A stretch of 36,284 nt of DNA, taken from Roseiconus nitratireducens (lineage in GTDB: Bacteria; Planctomycetota; Planctomycetia; Pirellulales; Pirellulaceae). The notes under the pieces are model-generated. The model searched no databases, had not been told where the DNA came from, and worked only from the letters and a program-made list of their open reading frames with translations. Each line of letters starts with the position of its first letter. The stretch's first letter is position 1. Where the stretch lies: contig NZ_VWOX01000030.1 in NCBI RefSeq assembly GCF_008629675.1, positions 1 through 36,284 on the forward strand. Reading direction: 5' to 3'. A program made the position numbers and the translations under genes. Below are positions 8,118 to 16,385 of the stretch, piece by piece.

Positions 8118-10250
8118 ATGGAAACCAGCCATGACCACTTGGCGAGCGATCTTTCCACGCTCCGACCAGCGTTCCGCCGGGACCTGCAAATCCACTCCGG
8201 CGATGGACTCCACTTCGTGGTGGAAGACCCGGTCAGCGGCAACTACTACCGCCTGGGGCCGATCGAATTCAGATTCTCGCAATTGCTGGATGGTCGACGC
8301 TCCATCGCGGAGGCGTATGCCGAGCTTTGTCAGCGAGAAGTTGATCTCGCGTTGACGGAGAATGATGCCGCGGAGCTGTGTCGCTGGCTGATCGCCGTGG
8401 AACTGGCGCAAACCGAGTCTTCCCGTTCAGCCGAACGCATCAAGGACGCTTCCGATCGGTCCCAACGCGGGCGGATTAAACAACGCCTGAATCCGATCGC
8501 GATTCGTATTCCTCTGCTGCAACCGGACCGCTGGGTCGGGCGAATCGAGCCGTTGGTCGGCTGGCTGTTTGGTTGGCCGGCGACGTGCCTTGGAATCCTG
8601 TTGATCCTGTTCGGATTGAGTTCGGTAGTCACGAACTGGACGGACTTGGCTGCCTCGCGCTCGGTTTTGTTCGCCCCCGGAAACCTGATCTGGCTGACGC
8701 TGGCGACGGTGGTTCTAAAAGTCATCCACGAATTCTCGCACGCGATCGTCTGCAAACGGTACGGGGGCGATGTGGGTGAGATGGGTGTCTTGTTGATTCT
8801 GTTCGCTCCGTTGGCGTACGTCGATGTCACCTCCGTCTGGCGCTTTGCGTCGCGCTGGAAACGGGTGCATGTCGCCGCCGCCGGGATCTACGTGGAATTG
8901 CTGATCGCTGCGGTCGCCGCATTGCTTTGGCCGACACTTGATTCTGCGGAACTGCAACGTTTCTGTGTCAACGTGATGCTTTCTTGCGGCGTTTCCTCGA
9001 TCGTATTCAACGTCAATCCGTTGATGAAATTTGATGGCTACTTCATGCTGACGGATTTGGCCGGTACGCCCAACCTGTACGCGGATTCGCAGCGCGCACT
9101 GGCTCGATCGGCAAAACAGGTGCTGCTTGGGACCGGGGGCACAATGCTTGGCGGATCGCTGGGCTATCGCCGATATGCGTTGGTCTACGGCATCGCAGCA
9201 TTCGTTTGGCGGTGGATTGTCTGCGTCGGTCTGATCATCGTCGCTGTCAGCTTCTATCGCGGGGTGGGTCTGGTGCTGTCGGCAATCACCGTGAGTGTTT
9301 GGTTCGCGGGACCGATGGGTCGGATTTTCACCTTGGTTCGCAGCCTTGATTCGGTTCTCCGACGACGACTCTTGAGACGTGCGTCCGCGCTGCTCGCCGG
9401 CGCGGGGGTCTTGCTGTTCGCTCTTCCTTGGCCGCAGTTTGGAAGTTATCCAGCGATCGTCGAATACTCTCCCCATACGTCGATCCGTGCTCCCGCCGCG
9501 GGATTTATCGAGCAGCTTCACGTCACCGCCGGCAGCCATGTCCAGATCGGACAATTGTTGATCACGCTTCGAAACGACAAGTTGCGGTGTGACGCCTTGG
9601 ACCTGGAGCTGCAAATTGAACAGAGTCGAGTACGCCGCCGACAACACACTCAAAAGGGTCGGCACGCAGAAGCTCAGGCGGAACTCGCGGCGGAAAATGC
9701 GTTGATCGAGCAATTCAATGAGCTGACGCGGCAATTGGATCAGCTTTCCATCCGCGCCCCGCGCTCGGGAGTGATTGTTCGACGCGGTCTGCGCGATCTA
9801 CAGGGGCAGTACGTCGACCAGGGCGATGAACTGTGCGCCGTGGGGACCGAATCGCGGAAGGAACTTCGCATCGCGATCGAACAAGAGGCGATCGATCGGT
9901 TTCGGGCTCGCTCGGGAGCACCCATTCGCTACGCCATCGAAGGCCTCGATCCGCAGGTCGCCAGGATCGAACGCGTGGTTCCCCGCGCCAGTCGCCAAGT
10001 CCCCCATCCTGCGCTGAGCGCGTCCAACGGGGGGCCGCTGGCTGTCAAACCCGTGTCCACCGCCAATCACGCCGGCGGAGACAAGTCCGAACTGCTGACG
10101 CCCCATTTCCGGGCAATCGTCCCTCTGACGTCCGATCAATCTTTGCGGTTGTCCAGCGGACAACGCGTGTCGGTTTACCGCCACGCTTTCGATCGATCCA
10201 TTGGCCAACACCTGTGGGATCTCGCCAGGGGAATCTCACTCGGTTTGTGA
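8118..10250 (+). CDS. PqqD-like/M50 site-2 metalloprotease/HlyD-domain fusion membrane protein
   Basis: The 710-residue product joins three modules. Residues about 14-95 resemble a PqqD-like peptide-chaperone domain (FVVEDPVSGNYYRLGPIEF, then LLDGRRSIAEAYAEL). Residues about 145-430 form a multi-pass membrane peptidase M50 domain. It has the zinc motif HEFSH (His204, Glu205, His208) and the third-ligand motif NPLMKFDGYF (Asp306), both intact. Residues about 445-700 form a HlyD-like barrel sandwich (IRAPAAGFIEQLHVTAGSHVQIG, then IRAPRSGVIVRRGL). Site-2 proteases cut within membranes. The fusion to an adaptor domain suggests that cleavage or handling of a substrate is coupled to export through the TolC-like protein. 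It starts at ATG 8118, 6 bp after the GAF-HlyD gene. Active protease chemistry is supported by the motifs; the substrate is unknown. Confidence 0.85.
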   Translation: METSHDHLASDLSTLRPAFRRDLQIHSGDGLHFVVEDPVSGNYYRLGPIEFRFSQLLDGRRSIAEAYAELCQREVDLALTENDAAELCRWLIAVELAQTESSRSAERIKDASDRSQRGRIKQRLNPIAIRIPLLQPDRWVGRIEPLVGWLFGWPATCLGILLILFGLSSVVTNWTDLAASRSVLFAPGNLIWLTLATVVLKVIHEFSHAIVCKRYGGDVGEMGVLLILFAPLAYVDVTSVWRFASRWKRVHVAAAGIYVELLIAAVAALLWPTLDSAELQRFCVNVMLSCGVSSIVFNVNPLMKFDGYFMLTDLAGTPNLYADSQRALARSAKQVLLGTGGTMLGGSLGYRRYALVYGIAAFVWRWIVCVGLIIVAVSFYRGVGLVLSAITVSVWFAGPMGRIFTLVRSLDSVLRRRLLRRASALLAGAGVLLFALPWPQFGSYPAIVEYSPHTSIRAPAAGFIEQLHVTAGSHVQIGQLLITLRNDKLRCDALDLELQIEQSRVRRRQHTQKGRHAEAQAELAAENALIEQFNELTRQLDQLSIRAPRSGVIVRRGLRDLQGQYVDQGDELCAVGTESRKELRIAIEQEAIDRFRARSGAPIRYAIEGLDPQVARIERVVPRASRQVPHPALSASNGGPLAVKPVSTANHAGGDKSELLTPHFRAIVPLTSDQSLRLSSGQRVSVYRHAFDRSIGQHLWDLARGISLGL

Positions 10251-10358
10251 GCGTTGTTCCGGATGTGACAATCGTCTTTGCAAATCAGAGGAATACGCGT
10301 CCACCGCAAGCTGCCAATTGCGCGCACGCGATTAGTGCCAAGATACGGTTGGATGGAA

Positions 10359-10373
10359 ACTTGTATCACAAGT
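10359..10373. promoter_or_regulatory. Perfect inverted repeat upstream of HD-GYP gene (possible operator)
   Basis: ACTTGT-ATC-ACAAGT is a perfect 6-3-6 dyad in the 173-bp gap between the M50 fusion gene and the response regulator gene. It lies 50-70 bp before either start candidate, a common position for a repressor or activator site. The binding protein is unknown. Confidence 0.3.
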
Positions 10374-10423
10374 AGTCGTAACAGCCAGGAGAGCACCCGC
10401 GGCACCAGAACCGACGATTTCCC

Positions 10424-11626
10424 TTGCCGAATGTTGAACGACGGATGAGTGGGACAAACCTTGTAAATTCAGACCCGGTCCCCGGGACAGCGCCCGGTCG
10501 CCTGCTGGTGACCCTTCGCAAAAGCGAATCGAAGCCGGGCCGCGTCATGATCGTCGACGACGAACCGATCAACATCAAACTGATCCAAAAGTATCTCCGT
10601 GAAGCCGGCTACACGGATTTCGTCATCACCAGCGATGCCCGCAAGACCGTCGAGATGGTTCGCGCCGAACAGCCCGACATCATCATCCTTGACGTGCTGA
10701 TGCCCTACGTCACCGGGCTGGAGATCTTGGAGGTGATTCGTTCGGACGATGAATTGGCTGCCCTACCGGTTCTGATCATCACGGCATCGACCGACGAACA
10801 AACCAAGATCGAAGCGTTGGAACTGGGCGCGACCGACTTCCTGAACAAACCGGTCAAACCGACCGAATTGCTTCCGCGAGTTCGCAACGCGTTGGTGCTG
10901 AAGGCTCACCACGACCAAATGGCGGCCTATTCCAAACGGCTGGAAATCGAGGTCGCGCAGCGGACGATGGACCTGAAACAGTCCAGGGAAGAGGTCATTC
11001 ATGTCCTGGCCTGCGCGGCGGAATACCGGGATCATGAGACGGGCAACCATGTCATCCGCGTCGGCAGATTCGCCGGAATCATTGCGCGTCAACTGGGCTT
11101 GCCGTCCGACCGGGCCGAACTGATCGAACAAGCAGCAATTTTGCACGACGCCGGAAAAATCGGGATCGCGGATTCAATCCTTTTGAAGCCGGGAAAGTTG
11201 ACGCCGGAAGAATTCGCCATCATGAAACGGCACTGCGAGTACGGACAGCGGATTCTGAGCGCCCAACCCAACTACGACGGTCAACCATTTCAACAGTTTT
11301 CCCAACGGCCCAAAACTCGTTCCCCCATCCTTGCCACCGCCGCGGTGATCGCGATGACCCACCACGAGCGTTGGGACGGAACCGGCTACCCCCGCGGACT
11401 CTCTGGCGAAGAGATTCCCATCGAAGGTCGCATCACCGCGGTTGCGGATGTGTTTGACGCGCTGAGCAGTCGCCGCTGCTATAAAAACCCCCAGCCGCTG
11501 GACGACTGTTTGGAGACGATGCTTCAATACAGCGGCACGCATTTCGATCCTCGCGTGTTGGAAGCTTTCCTGTCGCGCATCGATGAAGTCGCGCGGATCG
11601 TCATGCGCCTCTCCGATGCGTTCTAG
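10424..11626 (+). CDS. Response regulator with HD-GYP domain (predicted cyclic-di-GMP phosphodiesterase)
   Basis: There are two modules in 400 residues, counted from TTG 10424; ATG at 10445 is an equally plausible start. The receiver domain (about 40-160) shows the acidic pair Asp45/Asp46, phospho-acceptor Asp90 in IIILDVLMPY, and Lys142 in LNKPVKP. A short coiled linker (about 165-190) leads to an HD-GYP domain (about 188-395) with HETGNH, the His241-Asp242 metal pair in ILHDAGKIG, and the GYP signature in DGTGYPRGLSG (321-323). HD-GYP proteins hydrolyse cyclic-di-GMP, and phosphorylation of the receiver normally tunes that activity. No histidine kinase gene is adjacent. Its place directly after the export-like cluster and giant adhesin suggests control of surface attachment, which is an inference. 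Confidence 0.9.
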   Translation: MPNVERRMSGTNLVNSDPVPGTAPGRLLVTLRKSESKPGRVMIVDDEPINIKLIQKYLREAGYTDFVITSDARKTVEMVRAEQPDIIILDVLMPYVTGLEILEVIRSDDELAALPVLIITASTDEQTKIEALELGATDFLNKPVKPTELLPRVRNALVLKAHHDQMAAYSKRLEIEVAQRTMDLKQSREEVIHVLACAAEYRDHETGNHVIRVGRFAGIIARQLGLPSDRAELIEQAAILHDAGKIGIADSILLKPGKLTPEEFAIMKRHCEYGQRILSAQPNYDGQPFQQFSQRPKTRSPILATAAVIAMTHHERWDGTGYPRGLSGEEIPIEGRITAVADVFDALSSRRCYKNPQPLDDCLETMLQYSGTHFDPRVLEAFLSRIDEVARIVMRLSDAF

Positions 11627-11951
11627 CATGCCAGCGTTGTTCGGAAACGGCGCGACCCTGAGAGCTCCATTCCAACTGGCGAACGTCGCGGGACGTCGGC
11701 CAAGCCGCATTCTTCACGCGTAAGCGTCGCTGGCTTGGGGTGGCGTCGGCAGGTTGCAGGCTATTGCCAGGCGTTCCCAAACCACAGGCGCCGGCAGGCG
11801 GTCGTCAACCGTGGCCGGCTCTCCAGGTGCGTCTAGCAACGGCCGGCGAATTGTCGTAACATCGCGAGCTAACGCTGAATTCTGCCGGCGGCCGGATCCC
11901 AGGCGGCTTGAGTCTGGATGCGACGTTTCACACGCACTTGGGTTAGCGATC
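11627..11951. other. Intergenic stretch between HD-GYP gene and flavoprotein gene
   Basis: This stretch is 325 bp of GC-rich sequence. The flavoprotein reading frame is open across its right part, back to about 11754, but the predicted residues there (Arg/Ser/Gly rich) show no domain. They precede a textbook dinucleotide-binding N-terminus, so I treat this as leader. No clear terminator, hairpin with a T-tract, or sigma70-like promoter was found. Confidence 0.4.
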
Positions 11952-13613
11952 ATGAAAATTGTCATCGTCGGTGGTGTCGCCGGTGGCGCGTCGGCCGCTG
12001 CCCGACTGCGGCGGCTCTGCGAGTCCTGCGAAATCATCTTGATCGAACGCGGCGTCGAGCCTTCCTTCGCGAATTGCGGCTTGCCGTACTACGTCGGAGG
12101 TGAAATCGAATCCCGCGATCGACTGCTGGTTGCGCCCGTTGAACGCCTGCGGCAACGTTACCGGCTGGATGTCCGAGTACGCAGCGAAGTGCGCTCGATC
12201 GACCGGGCCAACAAAACCGTGACGGTCGCCAACCTGGCAACCGACGAGGTCTACGAAGAAACCTACGACAAACTGATCCTTGCCACCGGTGCCGCTCCCT
12301 TTCGGCCGCCGATTCCCGGCATCGATCGAGAGGAAGTGTTCGAACTGCGCGGACTGGACGACGCCGACATCCTCCACGCCCAGGCCACTTCGCAGGCCAA
12401 GTCGGCCGCGATCATCGGCGGCGGCTTCATCGGGATTGAGGTCGCTGAAAATCTGGTCCGCCGAGGAATCGAGGTCACCGTCATCGAATTGGCCGACCAG
12501 ATTCTTACCCCCTGGGATCCGGAAATGGTCCGGCCGCTGCAACAGCAGCTGCTCGCCCACGGGATCAAATTGTTGCTGGAAGAGTCTGCGGAGGCGTTCA
12601 CGGATCGCGGGGAGCGGCCTGGCATGCGCATCCAGCTGCAATCAGGACGCTCGGTCGACGCAGATTTTGCTGTCGTCTGCATCGGAGTTCGCCCGGAAAG
12701 CCAGCTGGCGGTGGACGCCGGGCTGGAATGCGGCTCCCGTGGCGGCATCGTCACCAACGCCCACCAACAGACCAGCGATCCCGACATCTATGCCGTCGGC
12801 GACGTGGTGGAAGTCACCGATTTTGTGACCGGCAAACCGACCCAGGTGCCGCTGGCCGGTCCGGCCAATCGCCAGGGGCGGATCGCGGCGGACCACCTGC
12901 TGGGCCGGGACGCTCGGTACCGCGGAACGCAAGGCACGTCGGTCGTCGGATTCTTCGGACAGACAGCGGCGATGACCGGCCAAAACGAGAAGATGCTGCG
13001 ACGTCAGCAAACCCGTTTCGAAAAGATCTACATCCATCCGACGGACCATGCCGGTTACTACCCGGGTGCCGAACAGTTCACTTTGAAACTGCTGTTCGAT
13101 CCCGACAGCGGACACATTTTGGGCGCTCAAGCGGTCGGGACATCGGGGGTCGATAAGCGGATCGACGTCATCGCGATGGCCATTCAGGCAAACTTGTCAG
13201 TGTTCGACCTGGAGGAAGCGGAACTGTGTTACGCGCCCCAATACGGACACGCCAAAGACCCCGTCAACATGGCCGGGTTCGTCGCGGCCGGTGTGATTCG
13301 TGGTGACCAACCCGTGATTCATGCGGAATCAATCGATCCTTCGACGGCGGTCGAGGATTTCATCTTGGACGTCCGCAGCCGCCAAGAGCACGAAGCAGGG
13401 CACCTTGCGGGTGCGACGAACATCCCGATCGAAGAGCTTCGGGACCGACTGAGCGAATTGCCACGCGACCGCCGGATCATCGCGTATTGCCAAGTGGGGC
13501 AGCGAGGCTATATGGCGACGCGGCTGTTGCTGCAGGACGGCTTTGAGGCGGTGAACCTGAGCGGCGGCTACCGATCATGGTGTCAAATGCGTTGCCACGA
13601 TGGGAATTGCTGA
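11952..13613 (+). CDS. CoA-disulfide reductase family FAD/NAD(P)H oxidoreductase with C-terminal rhodanese domain
   Basis: The 553-residue product starts at ATG 11952 with MKIVIVGGVAGGASAAARLRR, the FAD-binding Rossmann motif. The redox cysteine is in SFANCGLPYY (Cys42), the single-cysteine active site typical of CoA-disulfide reductases. A second Rossmann motif is AAIIGGGFIGIEVAENL, followed by the FAD motif IYAVGDVVEV and a dimerisation domain with HPTDHAGYYPGAEQFTLKLLF. Residues about 455-550 form a rhodanese domain whose active-site loop is CQVGQRG (Cys513). This fused form, around 550-560 residues, is known from Bacillus and Shewanella relatives, where it reduces CoA disulfide, polysulfide or persulfide. 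A role in sulfane-sulfur or thiol redox balance is therefore likely, but the substrate cannot be told from sequence. It is convergent with feoB. Confidence 0.9.
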   Translation: MKIVIVGGVAGGASAAARLRRLCESCEIILIERGVEPSFANCGLPYYVGGEIESRDRLLVAPVERLRQRYRLDVRVRSEVRSIDRANKTVTVANLATDEVYEETYDKLILATGAAPFRPPIPGIDREEVFELRGLDDADILHAQATSQAKSAAIIGGGFIGIEVAENLVRRGIEVTVIELADQILTPWDPEMVRPLQQQLLAHGIKLLLEESAEAFTDRGERPGMRIQLQSGRSVDADFAVVCIGVRPESQLAVDAGLECGSRGGIVTNAHQQTSDPDIYAVGDVVEVTDFVTGKPTQVPLAGPANRQGRIAADHLLGRDARYRGTQGTSVVGFFGQTAAMTGQNEKMLRRQQTRFEKIYIHPTDHAGYYPGAEQFTLKLLFDPDSGHILGAQAVGTSGVDKRIDVIAMAIQANLSVFDLEEAELCYAPQYGHAKDPVNMAGFVAAGVIRGDQPVIHAESIDPSTAVEDFILDVRSRQEHEAGHLAGATNIPIEELRDRLSELPRDRRIIAYCQVGQRGYMATRLLLQDGFEAVNLSGGYRSWCQMRCHDGNC

Positions 13614-13676
13614 ACGATCAAGGCAAGCGGTTGGCTCGACCGTCGGCCGAGACTGCATCCGTGGCCACTGCCGCAG

Positions 13677-15812
13677 TCAAGTGATCTGATCGTACCCGGC
13701 AGCTGCCAAGGTCTGATAAACGACCAGAGCTGCCACGTAGGCCAGCATGGTCATGTAGACGAACTGCAAGATCGCCCACTTCCAGCTTCCCGTTTCTCGT
13801 TTGGTCACGACCTGGGTGGGCAGGCACTGCATCGCCAAAACGAAAAAGACCAGCAGACTGAAACAGGTTGCGGTCGAAAACACCGGCGAACCGTCAGCGG
13901 CGGTTTGATCCCTCAATGTCTCCACCAACCCCCGTGCGTCATCGGCCCCTTCCTCGCCCAATCCGTACACGATTGAGAGGGTGGAAACGAGCACTTCGCG
14001 GGCGGCAAACGAGCTGATGATCCCGACATCGATTTTCCAGTCGAATCCCAACGGCGCGAACACAGGCTCGACCAACCGGCCGGCACGACCGGCATAGGAG
14101 TACTCCAGCGACGCCTGGGCCCGAGTCAAATCACTCGAATAGTCCTGCGACTCCGGCAGCTTGGGATACGTCGCCAGCGCCCACAGAACCACTGAGATCA
14201 AAAGGATTGTGGATCCGGCCTGACGGAGAAAAACAAAAGCCCGATCCAGCATCGTGAACCAAGCGTTTCGCAGACTGGGTAACCGATAGCGGGGCAGCTC
14301 CAAGATCATCGGCGAGGCCTCGCCGCGCACCACCGTTTTCTTCAGCACGAACGCCGTCGACAATGCCGCAATCAGACCCAGCAGGTAGGCACCGGCGAAC
14401 ATCAGTGCGGCTTTGGCGGGGCTGTCACCAAATAACAACGCTGCGACCATCACGTACACCGGCAAGCGAGCCGAGCAAGTCAACAGCGGCAGCACCAGGA
14501 TCGTGACCAAGCGGTCGCGCCACGTTTCAATCGTTCGGGCCGCCATGATCCCGGGGATCGCACACGCGTGGGCCGACAACATCGGCACGAATGCCTTTCC
14601 AGGCAATCCGACCCGTCGCATGATCCGTTCCATCACGAACGCACCCCGCGCCATGTAGCCGGAATCTTCCAGCAAGGTGATGAAGAAAAACAGGATGCAG
14701 ATTTGCGGCAAGAACACCACGACTCCAGCAATCCCTCCGATCACGCCCTCGATCACCAAACTGCGAAAATCCTCCAGCGGCATCAGACCGATCAGCACCG
14801 AAACGAGCACAACCAACGTTCCGCTTACCGGTGTCCACCGCGTCTCATTCAACTTGAAAGCCCCGGCAGCGACTGCCAAGGAACTGGCGGCGGCAATCGG
14901 GAACCACAGCAGACGATTGAGCGGCTGATGCGGCAGCAGGTCGCCAATCCGGTCGCCCGCCCACCCGAAGCACGTTTCGATCACGGACATCGGAATGTCA
15001 GCGAGCGAAAAGATCAGAAAGAAGACGGAAAACATTACCGCCAGCAATGCGACCAAACCGACCCACCGCGACGTCAACCAACGGTCCAGCCATTCCAGCT
15101 GCACACCGTGGCTTTCCCCTTGCTGCGTGGATGCCCCCGCAACCCCATCGGCCCAATCAAAGCGAGCCGCATAGGGGCATCCGGTGCATCCGGCGACGCA
15201 GGACGCGCGGGCAATCGGCAACACCGGCTTGGTCGGCTTGACCACCTGATAAATCGACTCACGAAGTTCCGCGAGTCCCCGCCCGGTTCGGGCGCTGACC
15301 GCAACCACCGGACAACCCAAACGTTCCGACAGCCGATCGGTTTGGACCTGGATGCCACGCGATTCAGCGGCGTCAATCAAATTGACCGCAACCACCGTCG
15401 GCAGATTCAATTCCAGGATCTCGCTGGCCAGCACCAACGTGCGAGCCATGTTCGTCGCGTCGACCACCACGACCACGCAATCGGCGATCCCGCCAAGCTG
15501 ACCGCTGATGCGACGGGCGGCAATCTCCTCTTCCGGGCTGGCCGGATCCAGGCTGTAGAGCCCCGGCAAATCGATCAGACAAATGTCCGAGGTCGCCTGG
15601 CAACGCGAGTCATCATCGACCGCCGCCACCGGCAGCACCGCCTCGCGAAGATCCACGGTGATGCCCGGGTAATTGGCCGTCTTGGCTCGCAACCCGGCCA
15701 GCGCATTGAACAACGACGTCTTACCGACGTTCGGGTTGCCAACCAGTAAGACGGTCGACGGAGGCGGTGGGGAGGCCGCGGTCCGTTCGGCGAAAGCGGA
15801 GGGTTGGTTCAA
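13677..15812 (-). CDS. feoB: FeoB ferrous iron transport GTPase/permease
   Basis: The 711-residue product carries an N-terminal G domain with G1 GNPNVGKT (25-32), G3 DLPG (81-84), G4 NLID (144-147) and G5 SARTG (173-177). A cysteine cluster at about residues 205-212 (CVAGCTGC) and a long membrane part with two Gate-like regions follow. Recognisable segments are GVVVFLPQICILFFFITLLEDSGYMARGAF (split by membrane helices) and LSAHACAIPGIMAARTI. FeoB imports Fe(II) across the inner membrane. The gene starts with TTG at 15812, only 11 bp after the feoA stop, with a GGTGG ribosome binding site, so translation is probably linked to feoA. The CxxxCxxC insert between the G domain and the membrane domain is an extra metal-binding candidate, found in only part of the family. 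Confidence 0.95.
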   Translation of the reverse strand: MNQPSAFAERTAASPPPPSTVLLVGNPNVGKTSLFNALAGLRAKTANYPGITVDLREAVLPVAAVDDDSRCQATSDICLIDLPGLYSLDPASPEEEIAARRISGQLGGIADCVVVVVDATNMARTLVLASEILELNLPTVVAVNLIDAAESRGIQVQTDRLSERLGCPVVAVSARTGRGLAELRESIYQVVKPTKPVLPIARASCVAGCTGCPYAARFDWADGVAGASTQQGESHGVQLEWLDRWLTSRWVGLVALLAVMFSVFFLIFSLADIPMSVIETCFGWAGDRIGDLLPHQPLNRLLWFPIAAASSLAVAAGAFKLNETRWTPVSGTLVVLVSVLIGLMPLEDFRSLVIEGVIGGIAGVVVFLPQICILFFFITLLEDSGYMARGAFVMERIMRRVGLPGKAFVPMLSAHACAIPGIMAARTIETWRDRLVTILVLPLLTCSARLPVYVMVAALLFGDSPAKAALMFAGAYLLGLIAALSTAFVLKKTVVRGEASPMILELPRYRLPSLRNAWFTMLDRAFVFLRQAGSTILLISVVLWALATYPKLPESQDYSSDLTRAQASLEYSYAGRAGRLVEPVFAPLGFDWKIDVGIISSFAAREVLVSTLSIVYGLGEEGADDARGLVETLRDQTAADGSPVFSTATCFSLLVFFVLAMQCLPTQVVTKRETGSWKWAILQFVYMTMLAYVAALVVYQTLAAAGYDQIT

Positions 15813-15823
15813 AGGACCACCGA

Positions 15824-16138
15824 TTACCTCGGGGAGGCCGGCGCAGAGCCAGCAACAGGCTCCACCTGAACAAAGGATGCCAACTGGCGTGACAAGCCGA
15901 TCCGCGTCCCGCTGACATTCAGAATCATCGGGTCACCGCGTCCAACCAGTTCAACCAGTCGCCCCGGGCAGATCCCCAGACGCCGCAGCCGAATCGAATC
16001 GATTCCGACCGCCGTCACCTCTTGGCAACGCACCCAGCCGGGACCAATTTCAGCCAAAGTCAACGAGGAGGTTGCTACCGGTGCCGTGGAAACCGCAGGC
16101 ATGGAAAGCGTCGCCATCAAGTTCGCCCGTCGCAGCAA
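15824..16138 (-). CDS. feoA: FeoA, small SH3-like component of ferrous iron uptake
   Basis: Up to 104 residues. The FeoA core covers about residues 27-95: LTLAEIGPGWVRCQEV, then RLRRLGICPGRLVELVGRGDP, then GTRIGLSRQLASFVQV. This small cytoplasmic SH3-fold protein is required for or regulates FeoB. The start is uncertain: TTG 16138, ATG 16117 and ATG 16102 are all in frame, and none has a strong ribosome binding site. It is first in the feoAB operon. A Fur-box-like site and a sigma70-like promoter lie 47-92 bp upstream of the outermost start. Confidence 0.9.
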   Translation of the reverse strand: MLRRANLMATLSMPAVSTAPVATSSLTLAEIGPGWVRCQEVTAVGIDSIRLRRLGICPGRLVELVGRGDPMILNVSGTRIGLSRQLASFVQVEPVAGSAPASPR

Positions 16139-16184
16139 GGTGGGAGAGAAAGCAGGAGGGTCCGCACGCGGTGCGTGGCGGAAA

Positions 16185-16199
16185 TGAGAATCAATCTCA
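16185..16199 (-). promoter_or_regulatory. Fur-box-like operator of feoAB
   Basis: TGAGAATCAATCTCA is a near-perfect 7-1-7 dyad with one mismatched pair. It closely matches the classical Fur 15-mer TGATAATNATTATCA; the changes are mainly a symmetrical G/C at the fourth position of each arm. It sits just downstream of the -10 element, where a bound iron-loaded repressor would block initiation. The match to iron uptake genes makes Fur the natural candidate. Confidence 0.75.
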
Positions 16200-16201
16200 A
16201 T

Positions 16202-16230
16202 AGGATGCCAACCTGCCTGAGGTTTGTCAA
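16202..16230 (-). promoter_or_regulatory. Sigma70-type promoter of feoAB
   Basis: Read on the minus strand, a perfect -35 TTGACA (16225-16230) is followed after exactly 17 bp by a weak -10 CATCCT (16202-16207). The weak -10 keeps the second-position A and the final T. The Fur-like dyad starts three bases beyond it, over the expected transcription start. Confidence 0.65.
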
Positions 16231-16385
16231 TCGTCGAAAACCCCAGAAAACCTGCCTGCCCAGGACTGAGTGCTTCTGGAAACAGTGTCTTGGAAGCGAA
16301 CCGAAGCCGTCAGAATCCGCCAGGAAATGCGTCTTTTGCCGCAATTCACGTCGATTCGCCGCGTGTCCAGGTCTGGCATCCTCGG

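Noticed and set aside
11754..11951. N-terminal extension of the CoA-disulfide-reductase-like protein by 66 residues
   Set aside because: The Rossmann motif must sit at the N-terminus, as it does from ATG 11952. The upstream residues are not protein-like.
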